A stretch of 64,000 nt of DNA, taken from CAIWHR01 sp963734055 (GTDB lineage: Bacteria > Pseudomonadota > Gammaproteobacteria > Burkholderiales > Casimicrobiaceae). Within the stretch, counting starts at the first letter, position 1, and every line of letters starts with the position of its first letter. The stretch lies in NCBI GenBank assembly GCA_963734055.1, contig CAVTFQ010000002.1, forward strand, positions 186,001 through 250,000, given 5' to 3'. The translations under genes were made by a program, and so were the position numbers. The notes beneath the pieces were generated by a model. That model did not search any database and was not told the DNA's origin. It saw nothing but the letters and a program-made list of their open reading frames with translations. Below are positions 49,457 to 58,292 of this stretch, one piece after another.

Positions 49457-51967
49457 ATGAATGTACGCCATGTATTCAAATTGTTGACCTCCGTGGTCGC
49501 AATCGCCTCGTGCCTCGGATCGGCCTCGGCACAACAGGTTACCGGTGTTCTGGGTTCGCCCCATGCCACCACCACGCTCAGCGGCAAACAGCTGCCGCCG
49601 CCCGATCCGAAATTCGGCGGGGTGATCCAGGAAAAAGCTTCCGAGTCGAAAGCGTGGTGGCCGCCGCGCGTCGTGCCGCCGAAGGGCGCGCCCAACATCC
49701 TCCTGATCATGACCGACGACAGCGGGTTCGGCGCGCCGAGTACGTTCGGCGGCGTCGTCCCGACACCGGCCATGGATCGGATCGCCAAGGCGGGGCTGCG
49801 CTATACGAACTTCCACTCCACGTCGCTGTGCTCGCCGTCGCGAGCCGCACTGATCACCGGGCGCAACCACCACGTCGCCGGCTTCGGGGTGGTGGGTGAG
49901 ATCGCGACGGGATTTCCGGGCTACGACTCGATCATCCGGAAGGAGAATGGCACGATCGGTGCGATCCTCAAGGACAACGGCTACGCGACCTCATGGTTCG
50001 GCAAGGACCACAACACCCCCTTCTATCAGGCGACCTCGGCCGGGCCCTTCGAGCAGTGGCCGAACGGCATGGGCTTCGAGTACTTCTACGGCTTCGTCGG
50101 TGGCGACACGAGCCAGTGGCAGCCGAACCTGTTCCGCAACACGACGGCCATCTTCCCCTTCCAGGGCAATCCGGGCTGGAACCTGACCACGGCCATGGCC
50201 GACGAGGCGATCCATTACATGAGGGAACTGAAGGAGATCGCGCCCGACAAGCCGTTCCTCGTCTATTACGTGCCGGGCGGCACGCACTCGCCGCATCATC
50301 CGACGCCGGAGTGGGTCAAGAAGATCGGCGACATGCATCTGTTCGACGGCGGCTGGAACAAGCTGCGCGAGACCATCTTCGCCAATCAGAAGCGGCTGGG
50401 GATCATGCCCGCGAACGCTCAGCTGACTCCCTGGCCGAAGGACCTGCCCGAGTGGGATACGCTCAGCGTCGAGCAGAAGACGCTGTTCATCAAGCAGGCC
50501 GATGTCTTCGGTGCCTACCTCGCCTACACCGACCACGAGATCGGGCGCGTCATCCAGGCGGTCGAGGACATGGGGGAGCTCGACAACACGCTGATCATCT
50601 ACATCGCCGGCGACAACGGCGCGAGCGCCGAAGGGATGCTCAACGGCACACCGAACGAGTTCACCACGTTCAATGGCGTCGAAGTGCCGGTCAAGGACCA
50701 GTTCCTCTGGTACCCGTTCTGGGGCTCCGAGCGGACCTTCCCGCACTTCGCCGCTGCCTGGGCATGGGCGATGGACACGCCGTTCAAGTGGATGAAGCAG
50801 GTGGCCTCGCACTACGGCGGGACGGCCCAGGGCGTGGCCATGTCGTGGCCGGGTCACATCAACGACCCGGGCGGCATCCGTCGCCAGTTCCATCACCTCA
50901 TCGACATCGCGCCGACGATCCTCGAGGCAACCGGCATCCCGTTGCCGGATACGGTCGACGGCATCAAGCAGCGGCCGATGGACGGCGTGAGCATGACCTA
51001 CACGTGGAACAAGGCGAACGCCAATGCTCCAACGCGGCACACGACGCAGTACTTCGAGATGCTCGGCAACCGCGCCATCTACCACGACGGCTGGCTCGCG
51101 GCGACGACCCCGGCGACCCTGCCATGGGTACTCTCCACGAAGCCGGCGCCTGACGTGATCACCGGGTACCAGTGGGAGCTCTACCACGTCGGTGATCTGC
51201 AATCGGGGGATCTCACCGAGTCCGACGACCTGGCGGCGAAGATGCCCGACAAGTTGAAGCAGATGCAGGACCTCTTCTACGCCGAGGCGAAGAAGTTCGA
51301 CGTGTTGCCGCTCGACAATACGTCGCTCACGCGCTGGAACGCGCCGAAGCCGAACCTCACGGGAGGACGCAAGGCCTTCACCTACTCGGGAGAGCCGATC
51401 AGCGTCCCCAACAGCGGTGCGCCGAGCATCCTGAACAAGGCCTTCACGATCACCGCCGAGGTCGAGATCCCCGACGGCGGTGCGGAAGGCATGATCGTCA
51501 CCGACGGCGGGCGCTTCGGCGGCTACGGGCTGTTCCTGAGCAAGGGCGAGGTCGGCTTCGGCCGGGGCAAGGTCGTGTTCCTTTACAACCTGCTCGACCT
51601 CAAGCGCACGACGTGGGAAGGGCCCGAGTTGGCGGCCGGCAAGCACACCCTCGTCTTCGACTACAAGCCCGAGGCACCGGGCCTGGGCAAGGGCGGGACG
51701 GGCGTGCTCTCGGTGGACGGCAAGGAAGTGGCCAGGAATTCGATGGAGCACTCGACCCCGATCACGTTCCCCGAGGACGAGACCTTCGACATCGGCCAGG
51801 ACACCCGCACGCCGCTGGCGCTCGTCGAGTATCGCTACGATGTTCCGTTCAAGTTCACCGGCAAGATCGACAAGGTCACCTTCAACCTGGGGCCGGAAGT
51901 CTACAGCGATGCCGATCGCAAGAAGCTTCAGGCAATGGCGGAGGCGATGGCCCGCGCGAAAGATTAG
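49457..51967 (+). CDS. periplasmic arylsulfatase (formylglycine type)
   Basis: 836-residue secreted sulfatase. After a signal peptide (LLTSVVAIASCLGSASAQ) comes the N-terminal metal site NILLIMTDDSGFGAPSTFGG. The modification motif LCSPSRAALITGRN contains Cys125, which must be converted to formylglycine. The sulfatase domain continues with VYYVPGGTHSPHHPTPEW and IIYIAGDNGASAEGML. A C-terminal beta-domain resembles a laminin-G/concanavalin module (ITAEVEIPDGGAEGMIVTDG...). GGAGAG precedes the ATG. It hydrolyses sulfate esters to supply sulfate; the specific substrate is unknown. No formylglycine-generating enzyme is in the window. Confidence 0.95.
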   Translation: MNVRHVFKLLTSVVAIASCLGSASAQQVTGVLGSPHATTTLSGKQLPPPDPKFGGVIQEKASESKAWWPPRVVPPKGAPNILLIMTDDSGFGAPSTFGGVVPTPAMDRIAKAGLRYTNFHSTSLCSPSRAALITGRNHHVAGFGVVGEIATGFPGYDSIIRKENGTIGAILKDNGYATSWFGKDHNTPFYQATSAGPFEQWPNGMGFEYFYGFVGGDTSQWQPNLFRNTTAIFPFQGNPGWNLTTAMADEAIHYMRELKEIAPDKPFLVYYVPGGTHSPHHPTPEWVKKIGDMHLFDGGWNKLRETIFANQKRLGIMPANAQLTPWPKDLPEWDTLSVEQKTLFIKQADVFGAYLAYTDHEIGRVIQAVEDMGELDNTLIIYIAGDNGASAEGMLNGTPNEFTTFNGVEVPVKDQFLWYPFWGSERTFPHFAAAWAWAMDTPFKWMKQVASHYGGTAQGVAMSWPGHINDPGGIRRQFHHLIDIAPTILEATGIPLPDTVDGIKQRPMDGVSMTYTWNKANANAPTRHTTQYFEMLGNRAIYHDGWLAATTPATLPWVLSTKPAPDVITGYQWELYHVGDLQSGDLTESDDLAAKMPDKLKQMQDLFYAEAKKFDVLPLDNTSLTRWNAPKPNLTGGRKAFTYSGEPISVPNSGAPSILNKAFTITAEVEIPDGGAEGMIVTDGGRFGGYGLFLSKGEVGFGRGKVVFLYNLLDLKRTTWEGPELAAGKHTLVFDYKPEAPGLGKGGTGVLSVDGKEVARNSMEHSTPITFPEDETFDIGQDTRTPLALVEYRYDVPFKFTGKIDKVTFNLGPEVYSDADRKKLQAMAEAMARAKD

Positions 51968-51979
51968 GCCTTGCGGGCG

Positions 51980-52336
51980 ATGAAGCGGGTGCTTGTTCTT
52001 GCCGCCATCGGCGAAGCCGCGCTGGGCGTGGCGTTGCTGATCGTTCCGTCGCTCGTCGGGCAGCTGTTGCTCGGTCAGGAACTTACCGGCATCGCCGTAC
52101 CGGTAGCGCGCGTCGCGGGCATTGCCCTCATCGCGTTGGCGGTCGCCTGCTGGCCGGGCCCGCCGCTGGTGGGCATGCTGACCTACAGCGCTGCCGCCAT
52201 GCTGTATCTCGCCTACGTCGGCTTGGTCGGAGGTTTGGCTGGCATTCTGCTGTGGCCCGCGGTCGTCCTGCACGCGATCCTGACCGCGCTCTTGATTCGG
52301 GCACTACGAACCGAAAGGGAAACCCGAAGGTCCTGA
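51980..52336 (+). CDS. small four-helix membrane protein downstream of the sulfatase
   Basis: 118-residue protein of mostly hydrophobic residues with four predicted helices (RVLVLAAIGEAALGVALLIV, VAGIALIALAVACWPGPPLV, and so on) and a charged tail RALRTERETRRS. Genes like this often follow arylsulfatase genes of this group. No known function. The ATG at 51980 is preferred over a TTG nine bases upstream. It is 12 bp after the sulfatase stop, so the two share a transcript. Confidence 0.78.
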   Translation: MKRVLVLAAIGEAALGVALLIVPSLVGQLLLGQELTGIAVPVARVAGIALIALAVACWPGPPLVGMLTYSAAAMLYLAYVGLVGGLAGILLWPAVVLHAILTALLIRALRTERETRRS

Positions 52337-52354
52337 GCTCAATACCGACGACAG

Positions 52355-53608
52355 TCATGCATCCGCGGAGGACGTCTTCGCCGCGGCGCCCTTGCCCGGC
52401 ACCGTCTTCCACCGGCGATGCACCCAGTACCACTGCTCGGGATGGGCGAGGATCAGGCGCTCGAGCGCCTCGTTGTACGCGCGTGTCGTCACGCGAATCG
52501 CCTCCCGGGTGTCGGCGGATTCGACCGGCGGCAGCGCGTCCTCGAAGCGCAGCACGTGGCGGCCGTCCGGCTCGCGCCACGACGAAGCGGGCAGGACCGG
52601 GGCGCCGGTGGCGAGCGCAATGATCGCGAGGCTCCTGAACGTCCAGGCCGGCTGACCGAAGAAGTCGACCTCGATCCCGTCCGGAGGCCGCGCGTGCTGG
52701 TCGAACGGGAAGACGATCATGTCGCCCTTCGCGAGCGTGTCCAGGATCGCGTCGAGCGAGCCCCGTTTCGGGAGCACGCCGAATCCCGCCTGGTCGAACC
52801 GCCGGGTGACGAGTGCGTCGAGCCAGGCGGGCTTGAGCGCGCGTCGCACGAAGTGGAAGCGACCGCGCACGTGCGGATAGTTGCCGATCCCCGCGATCGT
52901 CGCCACCTCCCAGTTGCCGAAATGGCCGGTCAGAACGAGCACGCCCTTGTTCTGCGCGACCGCGGCGATCAGCGCGTCGATGTTGTCGACGCGAACCAGC
53001 GCGGCCTTGCGTGATGCGGACAGCCAGCGGAACCGGAGGAACTCGCCCAAGAGCCGCCACAGATGCCCGTAGTGCGCCTGCGCGAGGCGCACGATCTCGT
53101 CCTCGTCCACTCTTTCGCCGTAGACCCGGCGGAGGTTCGCGAGGATGATGTCGCGCCGGATCGGCAGGAAGCGATAGAGCAGGCGGCCCGCCAGCGGCAC
53201 CTCGGTCGTCGCCGGCACGGCCAGCGCCACGGCGGAGGCGCTCGTGCGGTCGTGCGTCAGCGACAGCGAGATCGTGGCGATCCGGTGTCTTCCGAGCGCG
53301 GCCTGCGCGCGCGGCGCGCAGACGACTTGCGGTGCGCCGTAGTTGTCGCTCGCGACGGAAAAATCCTCGGGGGCGAGCTGGCCCATCGCGGTCTCGCGCG
53401 GGAAGAGCTTGGCGCAGGCCTCCTTCGCCGCGAAGCGGGCGGCGAGGCTCGCTGCGCGCTCCCGAGCGTTGCCCGCATCGGCGAGCTCGCGCGCGCTGAA
53501 CCAGCGTTCGAGGCCCGTGGCCGGGGTTTCCGCCAGCAGCCGCTCGATGCGCGCGATCTCGACGGTGTCGATCCCGCAACGCTCGGGACGGGCCGCCGCA
53601 TCCGCCAT
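52355..53608 (-). CDS. fusion of AcpS-type phosphopantetheinyl transferase and LpxL/HtrB-type acyltransferase
   Basis: 417-residue two-domain protein. Residues ~10-132 form an AcpS fold: CGIDTVEIARIERLL (Asp14, Mg), RFAAKEACAKLF (Lys62-Glu63), and SLTHDRTSASAVALAV. It would load phosphopantetheine on the ACP at 57093. Residues ~140-405 form a lipid A acyltransferase domain: GRLLYRFLPIRRDIILANLR, the HX4E catalytic motif VLTGHFGNWE (His229, Glu234), and FDQHARPPDGIEVDFFGQPA. The domains join with no linker, and the usual N-terminal membrane helix of LpxL is missing. Last gene of the fatty-acid operon, 13 bp after the ketosynthase stop. The frame is open throughout. Confidence 0.88.
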   Translation of the reverse strand: MADAAARPERCGIDTVEIARIERLLAETPATGLERWFSARELADAGNARERAASLAARFAAKEACAKLFPRETAMGQLAPEDFSVASDNYGAPQVVCAPRAQAALGRHRIATISLSLTHDRTSASAVALAVPATTEVPLAGRLLYRFLPIRRDIILANLRRVYGERVDEDEIVRLAQAHYGHLWRLLGEFLRFRWLSASRKAALVRVDNIDALIAAVAQNKGVLVLTGHFGNWEVATIAGIGNYPHVRGRFHFVRRALKPAWLDALVTRRFDQAGFGVLPKRGSLDAILDTLAKGDMIVFPFDQHARPPDGIEVDFFGQPAWTFRSLAIIALATGAPVLPASSWREPDGRHVLRFEDALPPVESADTREAIRVTTRAYNEALERLILAHPEQWYWVHRRWKTVPGKGAAAKTSSADA

Positions 53609-53621
53609 CGCGGGAAGGGTC

Positions 53622-54896
53622 CTACAGTGCGCGGACGAGAAGCGCGGCGTTGGTGCTCGCGAAGCCGCGGCAGATGACGAGCGCGACGTCGCTCGTCGGC
53701 GCCCGCGCCGACGCGGAGACGGGCACGCCGGCGCAGTCGGGATCGGGGCGCGACCACACCGCGATGCCCGGCACGATGCCGCGCTTCAGCGCCTCGAGCG
53801 CGACCGTCGCCTCGAGGATGCCCGCGGCGGCGATCAGGTGGCCGAACGACCACTTGAAGCCGGTGACGGGCGGCGGAGCGGCGCCGAACACGGTGCGGAT
53901 GGCGGCCGCCTCGGAGGCGTCCGATTGCGGCGTTCCGTTGCCGTGCGCGACGATCATGCCGACGTCCGCGGCGCGGAGGCCCGCCTCGTCCAGCGCCTGC
54001 CGGACCGCGCGCACCACGCCGTCGCCGTCGTCGCGGATCGCGATCAGCCCCTGCGCCTCGCAGGCGTAGCCGCCGCCCAGGTATTCGCCGACGACGGGCG
54101 CCCCGCGCGCCGCGGCCGACGCCTCGGTCTCGAGCATCATCGCGCCCGCGCCCTCGCCGAACAGGCTGCCCGTGCGGCGCGCGTCGAAGGGCAGGAGCTC
54201 GCTCGCCGCGAGGAGCCCCAGGCGGTAGTAGTAGAGCACCATCTCGGGCTCGATCGGCGTGTCATGGCCGACCGCCACCGCGCGATCGGCCTCGCCGGCG
54301 CGCAGCGCGCCCGCCGCCTCCATGACCGTCTGGGCGCCCGCACAGCTGTGGTTCGTGATGCAGGTGTTCGGGCCCTTGAGCATGTACTTGATGCCGAGGT
54401 GGCCCAGCACGTTGTTGGGCAGCGTGCGCAGGAGCCACATCGGATTCACGGCGTTGGTGAGCTCGCGGCCGAACGTCGCGAGGTCGCCGTGCGCTTCCGT
54501 CATCAGCGGAAAGAAGTCGTACTGGTTCTGATAGTTGCCGCCGCCCGATCCCACGAACACGCCGGAGCGGTCGTTGAACGTGGCGGCGGCGGAGGGGTCG
54601 AGCGAGTCCCGATGCGTGACGACGCCGGCTGCGGCGAGCGCGCTGCCGGCGGCGTAGATGCCGACCAGATCGGTGCGCCGGATGAGCTTGTGCAGCTTGC
54701 GGTCCTCGACCAGCGTGCGCGGGTTGAAGTCCGGAATTTCCGCGGCGACGCGGCACGGCCAGCCGGTCGTGTCCCACAGCGTGATCGGCGCGAGCGAGGA
54801 ATGCCCGGCGGAGACCGCGTCGAGAATCGCCTCCGGCCCCATCCCGGCGCCGCAGACGGCGCCCGTGCCGGTGATCAGGATGCGCGAGCCGCCCAT
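53622..54896 (-). CDS. beta-ketoacyl-ACP synthase (KS), first of a pair
   Basis: 424-residue condensing enzyme of the FabF/FabB thiolase fold. The nucleophile is in CITNHSCAGAQTVMEA (Cys185), the two histidines in VAHGNGTPQSD and KWSFGHLIAAAGI, so it should be catalytic and not just a chain-length factor. The KSxxGH motif is altered to KWSFGH. It follows the other KS with a 1-bp gap. In rhizobia a similar pair (FabF2XL, FabF1XL) elongates very long chains. Confidence 0.9.
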   Translation of the reverse strand: MGGSRILITGTGAVCGAGMGPEAILDAVSAGHSSLAPITLWDTTGWPCRVAAEIPDFNPRTLVEDRKLHKLIRRTDLVGIYAAGSALAAAGVVTHRDSLDPSAAATFNDRSGVFVGSGGGNYQNQYDFFPLMTEAHGDLATFGRELTNAVNPMWLLRTLPNNVLGHLGIKYMLKGPNTCITNHSCAGAQTVMEAAGALRAGEADRAVAVGHDTPIEPEMVLYYYRLGLLAASELLPFDARRTGSLFGEGAGAMMLETEASAAARGAPVVGEYLGGGYACEAQGLIAIRDDGDGVVRAVRQALDEAGLRAADVGMIVAHGNGTPQSDASEAAAIRTVFGAAPPPVTGFKWSFGHLIAAAGILEATVALEALKRGIVPGIAVWSRPDPDCAGVPVSASARAPTSDVALVICRGFASTNAALLVRAL

Positions 54897-54897
54897 G

Positions 54898-56208
54898 TCA
54901 CCCTTGCGCGCCCTTCCCGTCGACTTCCGCCGGATTGCGCAGCACGATGCAGCTGTTCGAGCCGCCGAAGCCGAACGAGTTCGAGATCGCGACGCGCACG
55001 CGCTGCCGGCGCGGCGCGCCGGTCACGAGGTTGAGGTCGCACTCGGGGTCCCGCTCGACCAGATTCGCGTTGATGGGCATTTCGCTCCGGTGGATGGCCA
55101 GCGCGCAAACGGCGCCTTCGACCGCGCCGGCGGCGGCGATCAGATGCCCCATCGTGCTCTTGGTCGAACTGACCGAGACGGCGTCGACCCCGTCGCCGAA
55201 CACGGCCCTCACGGCGGCCGTTTCGCTGCGGTCGTTCATTCCGGTCGACGTGCCGTGCGCGTTCAGGTAGTCGACGTCCGCCGGCGCGGCGCCCGCGTCG
55301 GCGAGCGCCGCGCGCATCGCCTGGATCGGCCCGTCGCCGTCCGGCGGCGAGTCGGTGATCCGGTACGAGGAAAGCGAATTGCCGTCCCCCGCGAGCTCGG
55401 CGTAGATGCGCGCGCCGCGCCGGCGCGCCGCTTCCCATTCTTCGAGCACGAGGAAGCCCGCACCTTCGCCCAGCACGAAGCCGTTCCGCGTGAGGTCGAA
55501 CGGACGGCTTGCGCGCTCGGGCGCGTCGTTGTCGGTCGACAAGGCGGACAGGAGCACGAAGCCCGACATGCCGATCGGGCTCACCATCGAATCGAATCCG
55601 CCGGCGAGCGCGAAGTCGGCGGAGCCGCGGCGGATCAGCTTGAGCGCGGTGCCGAGCGCCTGGCCGCCCGAGGCGCAGGCGGTGTGCACGGCCGTCGCGT
55701 AGCCCTCGATGCCGAAGCAGCTCGTGACGAGCGCGAGCCCGGCGGACGCCTGGCTGCGGCAGAACACGAGCGGATCGTTCGCAGCGGGATCGGAGAGCAG
55801 GAGACCCGCATCGAGCTCGCCCGACGCGGCGCTGTGATCGTGGGTCTCGGCGAGCTCGCCATAGGAGCTCGTCATCATCCCGGCGCCGACGGCGCAGCAC
55901 CAGCGCGCCGCCGTGTCGGGCTGCGGGCGGATTCCCGCGTCGCGCAGCGCCTGCTCGGCGGCGGCCAGCGCGAACCGGTGCGAGCGATTGGTGAGCTTCA
56001 GCGTCTTGCGCGGCACGTCGACGTCCTCCGCGCGGAAGCCCTTCACCTCGGCAGCGATCCGCACCGGAAAGCCGCTCGCGTCGAAGAGCGTGATGGGCGC
56101 CGTTCCGCTGCGCCCGGTCAGGAGCGCGTCCCACGTCGTCTCGACGTCGTTGCCTACCGGCGTGACCATGCCGATCCCGGTGATGGCGACACGGCGATGC
56201 ATATCCAT
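54898..56208 (-). CDS. beta-ketoacyl-ACP synthase (KS), FabF-like, second of a pair
   Basis: 436-residue condensing enzyme. It begins RRVAITGIGMVTPVGND, and the active site VHTACASGGQALGTAL holds Cys178. Both His motifs are canonical (NAHGTSTGMND, STKSTMGHLIAAAG), and the Gly-rich end SNSFGFGGSNSCIVL is present. GAAGGAGG just upstream supports the start at 56208. It extends acyl-ACP chains with malonyl-ACP. Together with the second KS, the dehydratase, the reductases and the ACP it makes a complete elongation cycle. Confidence 0.94.
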   Translation of the reverse strand: MDMHRRVAITGIGMVTPVGNDVETTWDALLTGRSGTAPITLFDASGFPVRIAAEVKGFRAEDVDVPRKTLKLTNRSHRFALAAAEQALRDAGIRPQPDTAARWCCAVGAGMMTSSYGELAETHDHSAASGELDAGLLLSDPAANDPLVFCRSQASAGLALVTSCFGIEGYATAVHTACASGGQALGTALKLIRRGSADFALAGGFDSMVSPIGMSGFVLLSALSTDNDAPERASRPFDLTRNGFVLGEGAGFLVLEEWEAARRRGARIYAELAGDGNSLSSYRITDSPPDGDGPIQAMRAALADAGAAPADVDYLNAHGTSTGMNDRSETAAVRAVFGDGVDAVSVSSTKSTMGHLIAAAGAVEGAVCALAIHRSEMPINANLVERDPECDLNLVTGAPRRQRVRVAISNSFGFGGSNSCIVLRNPAEVDGKGAQG

Positions 56209-56225
56209 GCGGCCTCCTTCTGCGT

Positions 56226-57056
56226 TCAAGCGGCCCGATCGGCCATGTCCACGCGGGCGGTCGCGACCATCCGGCCGTGCGCGCGCGCGGTAAGCGACGC
56301 GACGATCATCCCGCTCGCCGGCGCCGCGAGCTCCGCGCAGAGGTCGAGCACCTGTCCCGGCGGCGTGAACGCGCGGACCTTCACGTTCGTCATCCTGACG
56401 GGCACGAGCAGTGGTCCGTCCAGCGCCCCGCGCTCGGCCTGGAGCGCGAGCTGGATCATCTCGTTCAGGAGCAGGGTCGCGGGAAAGACGGGGCGGCGCG
56501 GGAAGTGGTCGCGGAAGAACGGCGCGGCGTCGGGCACATGCAGTGTCGCGGTCGCCGATTTGCCGGGATCGAGTGCGCCGGGCTCGACGTGGAAGCCGTC
56601 GATGCCGTGGAAGCGACCGGTGGGCGCGCCCGAGCTGCAGAGCACGCCGAAGCGCTCGCGCAGCGCGGCCGGCGAATCGAACTCGGTCAGCGGCAGCATC
56701 GGCCCCAGGCAATCGATCAGATCGAGCGCGCGCGTGCCCTCGACGTCGGCCCAGCCGTGGTAGGCGACCGCATCGTCGTCGCAGCTCTCGAGCTCGACCG
56801 CGAGCTCGAGCGTCTCGCCCGGCTGGGCGTCGCGCAGGAAGCGGGTCTCGAGCGCGAGCGCCGCCACCGGCCGGCCGCGGAACTCGATGTGCGCCATCGC
56901 GATCCACGAGGCGAGCTGGCCCACCGCCTCGGCGACGAGGCACGACGGAAACGCCGGCACGTGATCGGGAATCGAGAACGACGCGCGCGCCCGCGCCCCC
57001 GGCACGTAGTCGTGGATCCGGTCGACGAACGAGAACGCCGCGAAATGGTCACCCAT
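56226..57056 (-). CDS. 3-hydroxyacyl-ACP dehydratase-like protein (double hotdog)
   Basis: 276-residue protein with two hotdog halves. The second half carries the FabZ-like active-site loop FFRDHFPRRPVFPATLLLNE (His184). The first half has the related but altered DHVPAFPSCLVAEAVGQLAS without the catalytic His-Phe-Pro. One half therefore seems catalytic and the other structural. It would remove water from 3-hydroxyacyl-ACP in the operon's elongation cycle. It lies between the ACP and the KS genes, the position of fabZXL in the rhizobial locus. Confidence 0.82.
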   Translation of the reverse strand: MGDHFAAFSFVDRIHDYVPGARARASFSIPDHVPAFPSCLVAEAVGQLASWIAMAHIEFRGRPVAALALETRFLRDAQPGETLELAVELESCDDDAVAYHGWADVEGTRALDLIDCLGPMLPLTEFDSPAALRERFGVLCSSGAPTGRFHGIDGFHVEPGALDPGKSATATLHVPDAAPFFRDHFPRRPVFPATLLLNEMIQLALQAERGALDGPLLVPVRMTNVKVRAFTPPGQVLDLCAELAAPASGMIVASLTARAHGRMVATARVDMADRAA

Positions 57057-57092
57057 GCGTGGATCCGGCTTCCCCCGCTCCCGACGGACGCA

Positions 57093-57521
57093 TCACGCGG
57101 TCGTCGCCGCCTGGCGCTGCGCCGTGATCACGAGCTTGCAGAAGGTCTCCGGCGTGAACAGTCGCGGGATGTCCTTGACCTTGAGCGGCGTGCGGAAGCG
57201 ATCGGCGGGGACTTCGGAAAGATACGCCTTGAGCTGCGCGAGACCGGTGTCGGTGACGAGCCCCTTGGACTCGAACTCCCCTTCCGACAAGGCGCCGCGC
57301 GCGTTCTCGACGATCTTGCCGCGCGGGATCTTCACCTTGAACGCCCGCTCGAGGCGGAAGACCATGTCGAGGAAGTCGATCGACTCCGCGCCCAGGTCCT
57401 CGATCAGCGACGCGTCGGGCTTGACCTCCGCCACCTCGCAGCCCAGCGCGTCGGCGATCGTCTCGGCGACGGTCGGATAGACCGCCCCTATTTCGTCCTT
57501 CGTGATTTCGGTATGTGCCAT
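57093..57521 (-). CDS. acyl carrier protein, AcpXL-like, with C-terminal extension
   Basis: 142-residue ACP. The phosphopantetheine site is EDLGAESIDFLDMVFRLE with Ser47. The downstream FLDMVF..E.AFKVKIPRGK resembles the rhizobial very-long-chain ACP AcpXL (FLDIVF..DKEFGIKIPLEK) more than ordinary AcpP. It is ~50 residues longer than normal ACPs, with a tail LKVKDIPRLFTPETFCKLVI that may dock partners. Start at MAHTEITKDEIGAVY. Its own AcpS-type activator is encoded in the same operon. Confidence 0.9.
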   Translation of the reverse strand: MAHTEITKDEIGAVYPTVAETIADALGCEVAEVKPDASLIEDLGAESIDFLDMVFRLERAFKVKIPRGKIVENARGALSEGEFESKGLVTDTGLAQLKAYLSEVPADRFRTPLKVKDIPRLFTPETFCKLVITAQRQAATTA

Positions 57522-57526
57522 TCTTC

Positions 57527-58282
57527 TCACTCCATTTTGAAGCCGCCATCGACACTGAAGACCTGCCCCGTCACGTAGCTCGTGTAGGCGGAGGCGAGGA
57601 ACCACACCGCGTAGGCCACCTCGTCCGGCGTGCCGAAACGGCGGAGCAGGATCTTGGATTTCACCTCGTCGCCCGCGAGCTCGCGCACCGCGGCCGACAT
57701 CTCGGTCTCGATGACGCCCGGCGCGACGCAGTTGACGTTGATCTTGCGCGGCGCGAGCTCGACGGCGAGCGCACGCGTGAAGGCGTTGATCGCGCCCTTG
57801 CTGGCCGCGTAGTTCGTCTGCCCGCGGCCGCCCTTCTCACCGGACACCGAGCTCAGGTTGACGATCCGGCCCGCGCGCTTGGCGATCATGTGGGGGGCCA
57901 CCGCGCGCGTCACGTTGAAGACGCCGGTCACGTTGGTGTCGAGCACGTCGGCAACGTCCTGGTCCTCGAATGCGGCGAGAGGATTGTCGCGGATCACGCC
58001 GGCGTTGTTGACGAGGATGTCGACGCGGCCGCAGCGCTCGACCACGCTCTCGACCGCGTCCCGGCACGCGCCCGAATCCCGGACGTCGACCTTGAGCGCG
58101 CTCACGGTGCGCGAGGCGGCGCGCGCGGTCGCCACGGCGGCATCCGCGGCGGCCACATCGCTCACGTAGAAGAACGTGACGTCGGCGCCCTCGGCGGCGA
58201 AGAGGTCGACGATCGCGCGGCCGATGCCCCGACTGCCGCCCGTGACGATCACCGTCTTGCCCGCGATGCCCGCATCGATCAT
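57527..58282 (-). CDS. 3-oxoacyl-ACP reductase, FabG-like SDR
   Basis: 251-residue NADPH-dependent short-chain dehydrogenase: TVIVTGGSRGIGRAIVDLF (cofactor), LVNNAGVIRDN, catalytic Ser in IVNLSSVSGEKG, and Tyr158/Lys162 in TNYAASKGAINAFTRALAVE (YxxxK). FabG-specific elements are INVNCVAPGVIETEM and VTGQVFSVDGGFKM. It reduces 3-oxoacyl-ACP to 3-hydroxyacyl-ACP. Five bp before the ACP gene, ten bp after the enoyl reductase gene. Confidence 0.94.
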   Translation of the reverse strand: MIDAGIAGKTVIVTGGSRGIGRAIVDLFAAEGADVTFFYVSDVAAADAAVATARAASRTVSALKVDVRDSGACRDAVESVVERCGRVDILVNNAGVIRDNPLAAFEDQDVADVLDTNVTGVFNVTRAVAPHMIAKRAGRIVNLSSVSGEKGGRGQTNYAASKGAINAFTRALAVELAPRKINVNCVAPGVIETEMSAAVRELAGDEVKSKILLRRFGTPDEVAYAVWFLASAYTSYVTGQVFSVDGGFKME

Positions 58283-58292
58283 CGTCGCGGCC

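Noticed and set aside
49991..52273. Minus-strand frame of 760 codons opposite the sulfatase
   Set aside because: Antisense to a gene with unambiguous sulfatase motifs; no domain signature of its own.
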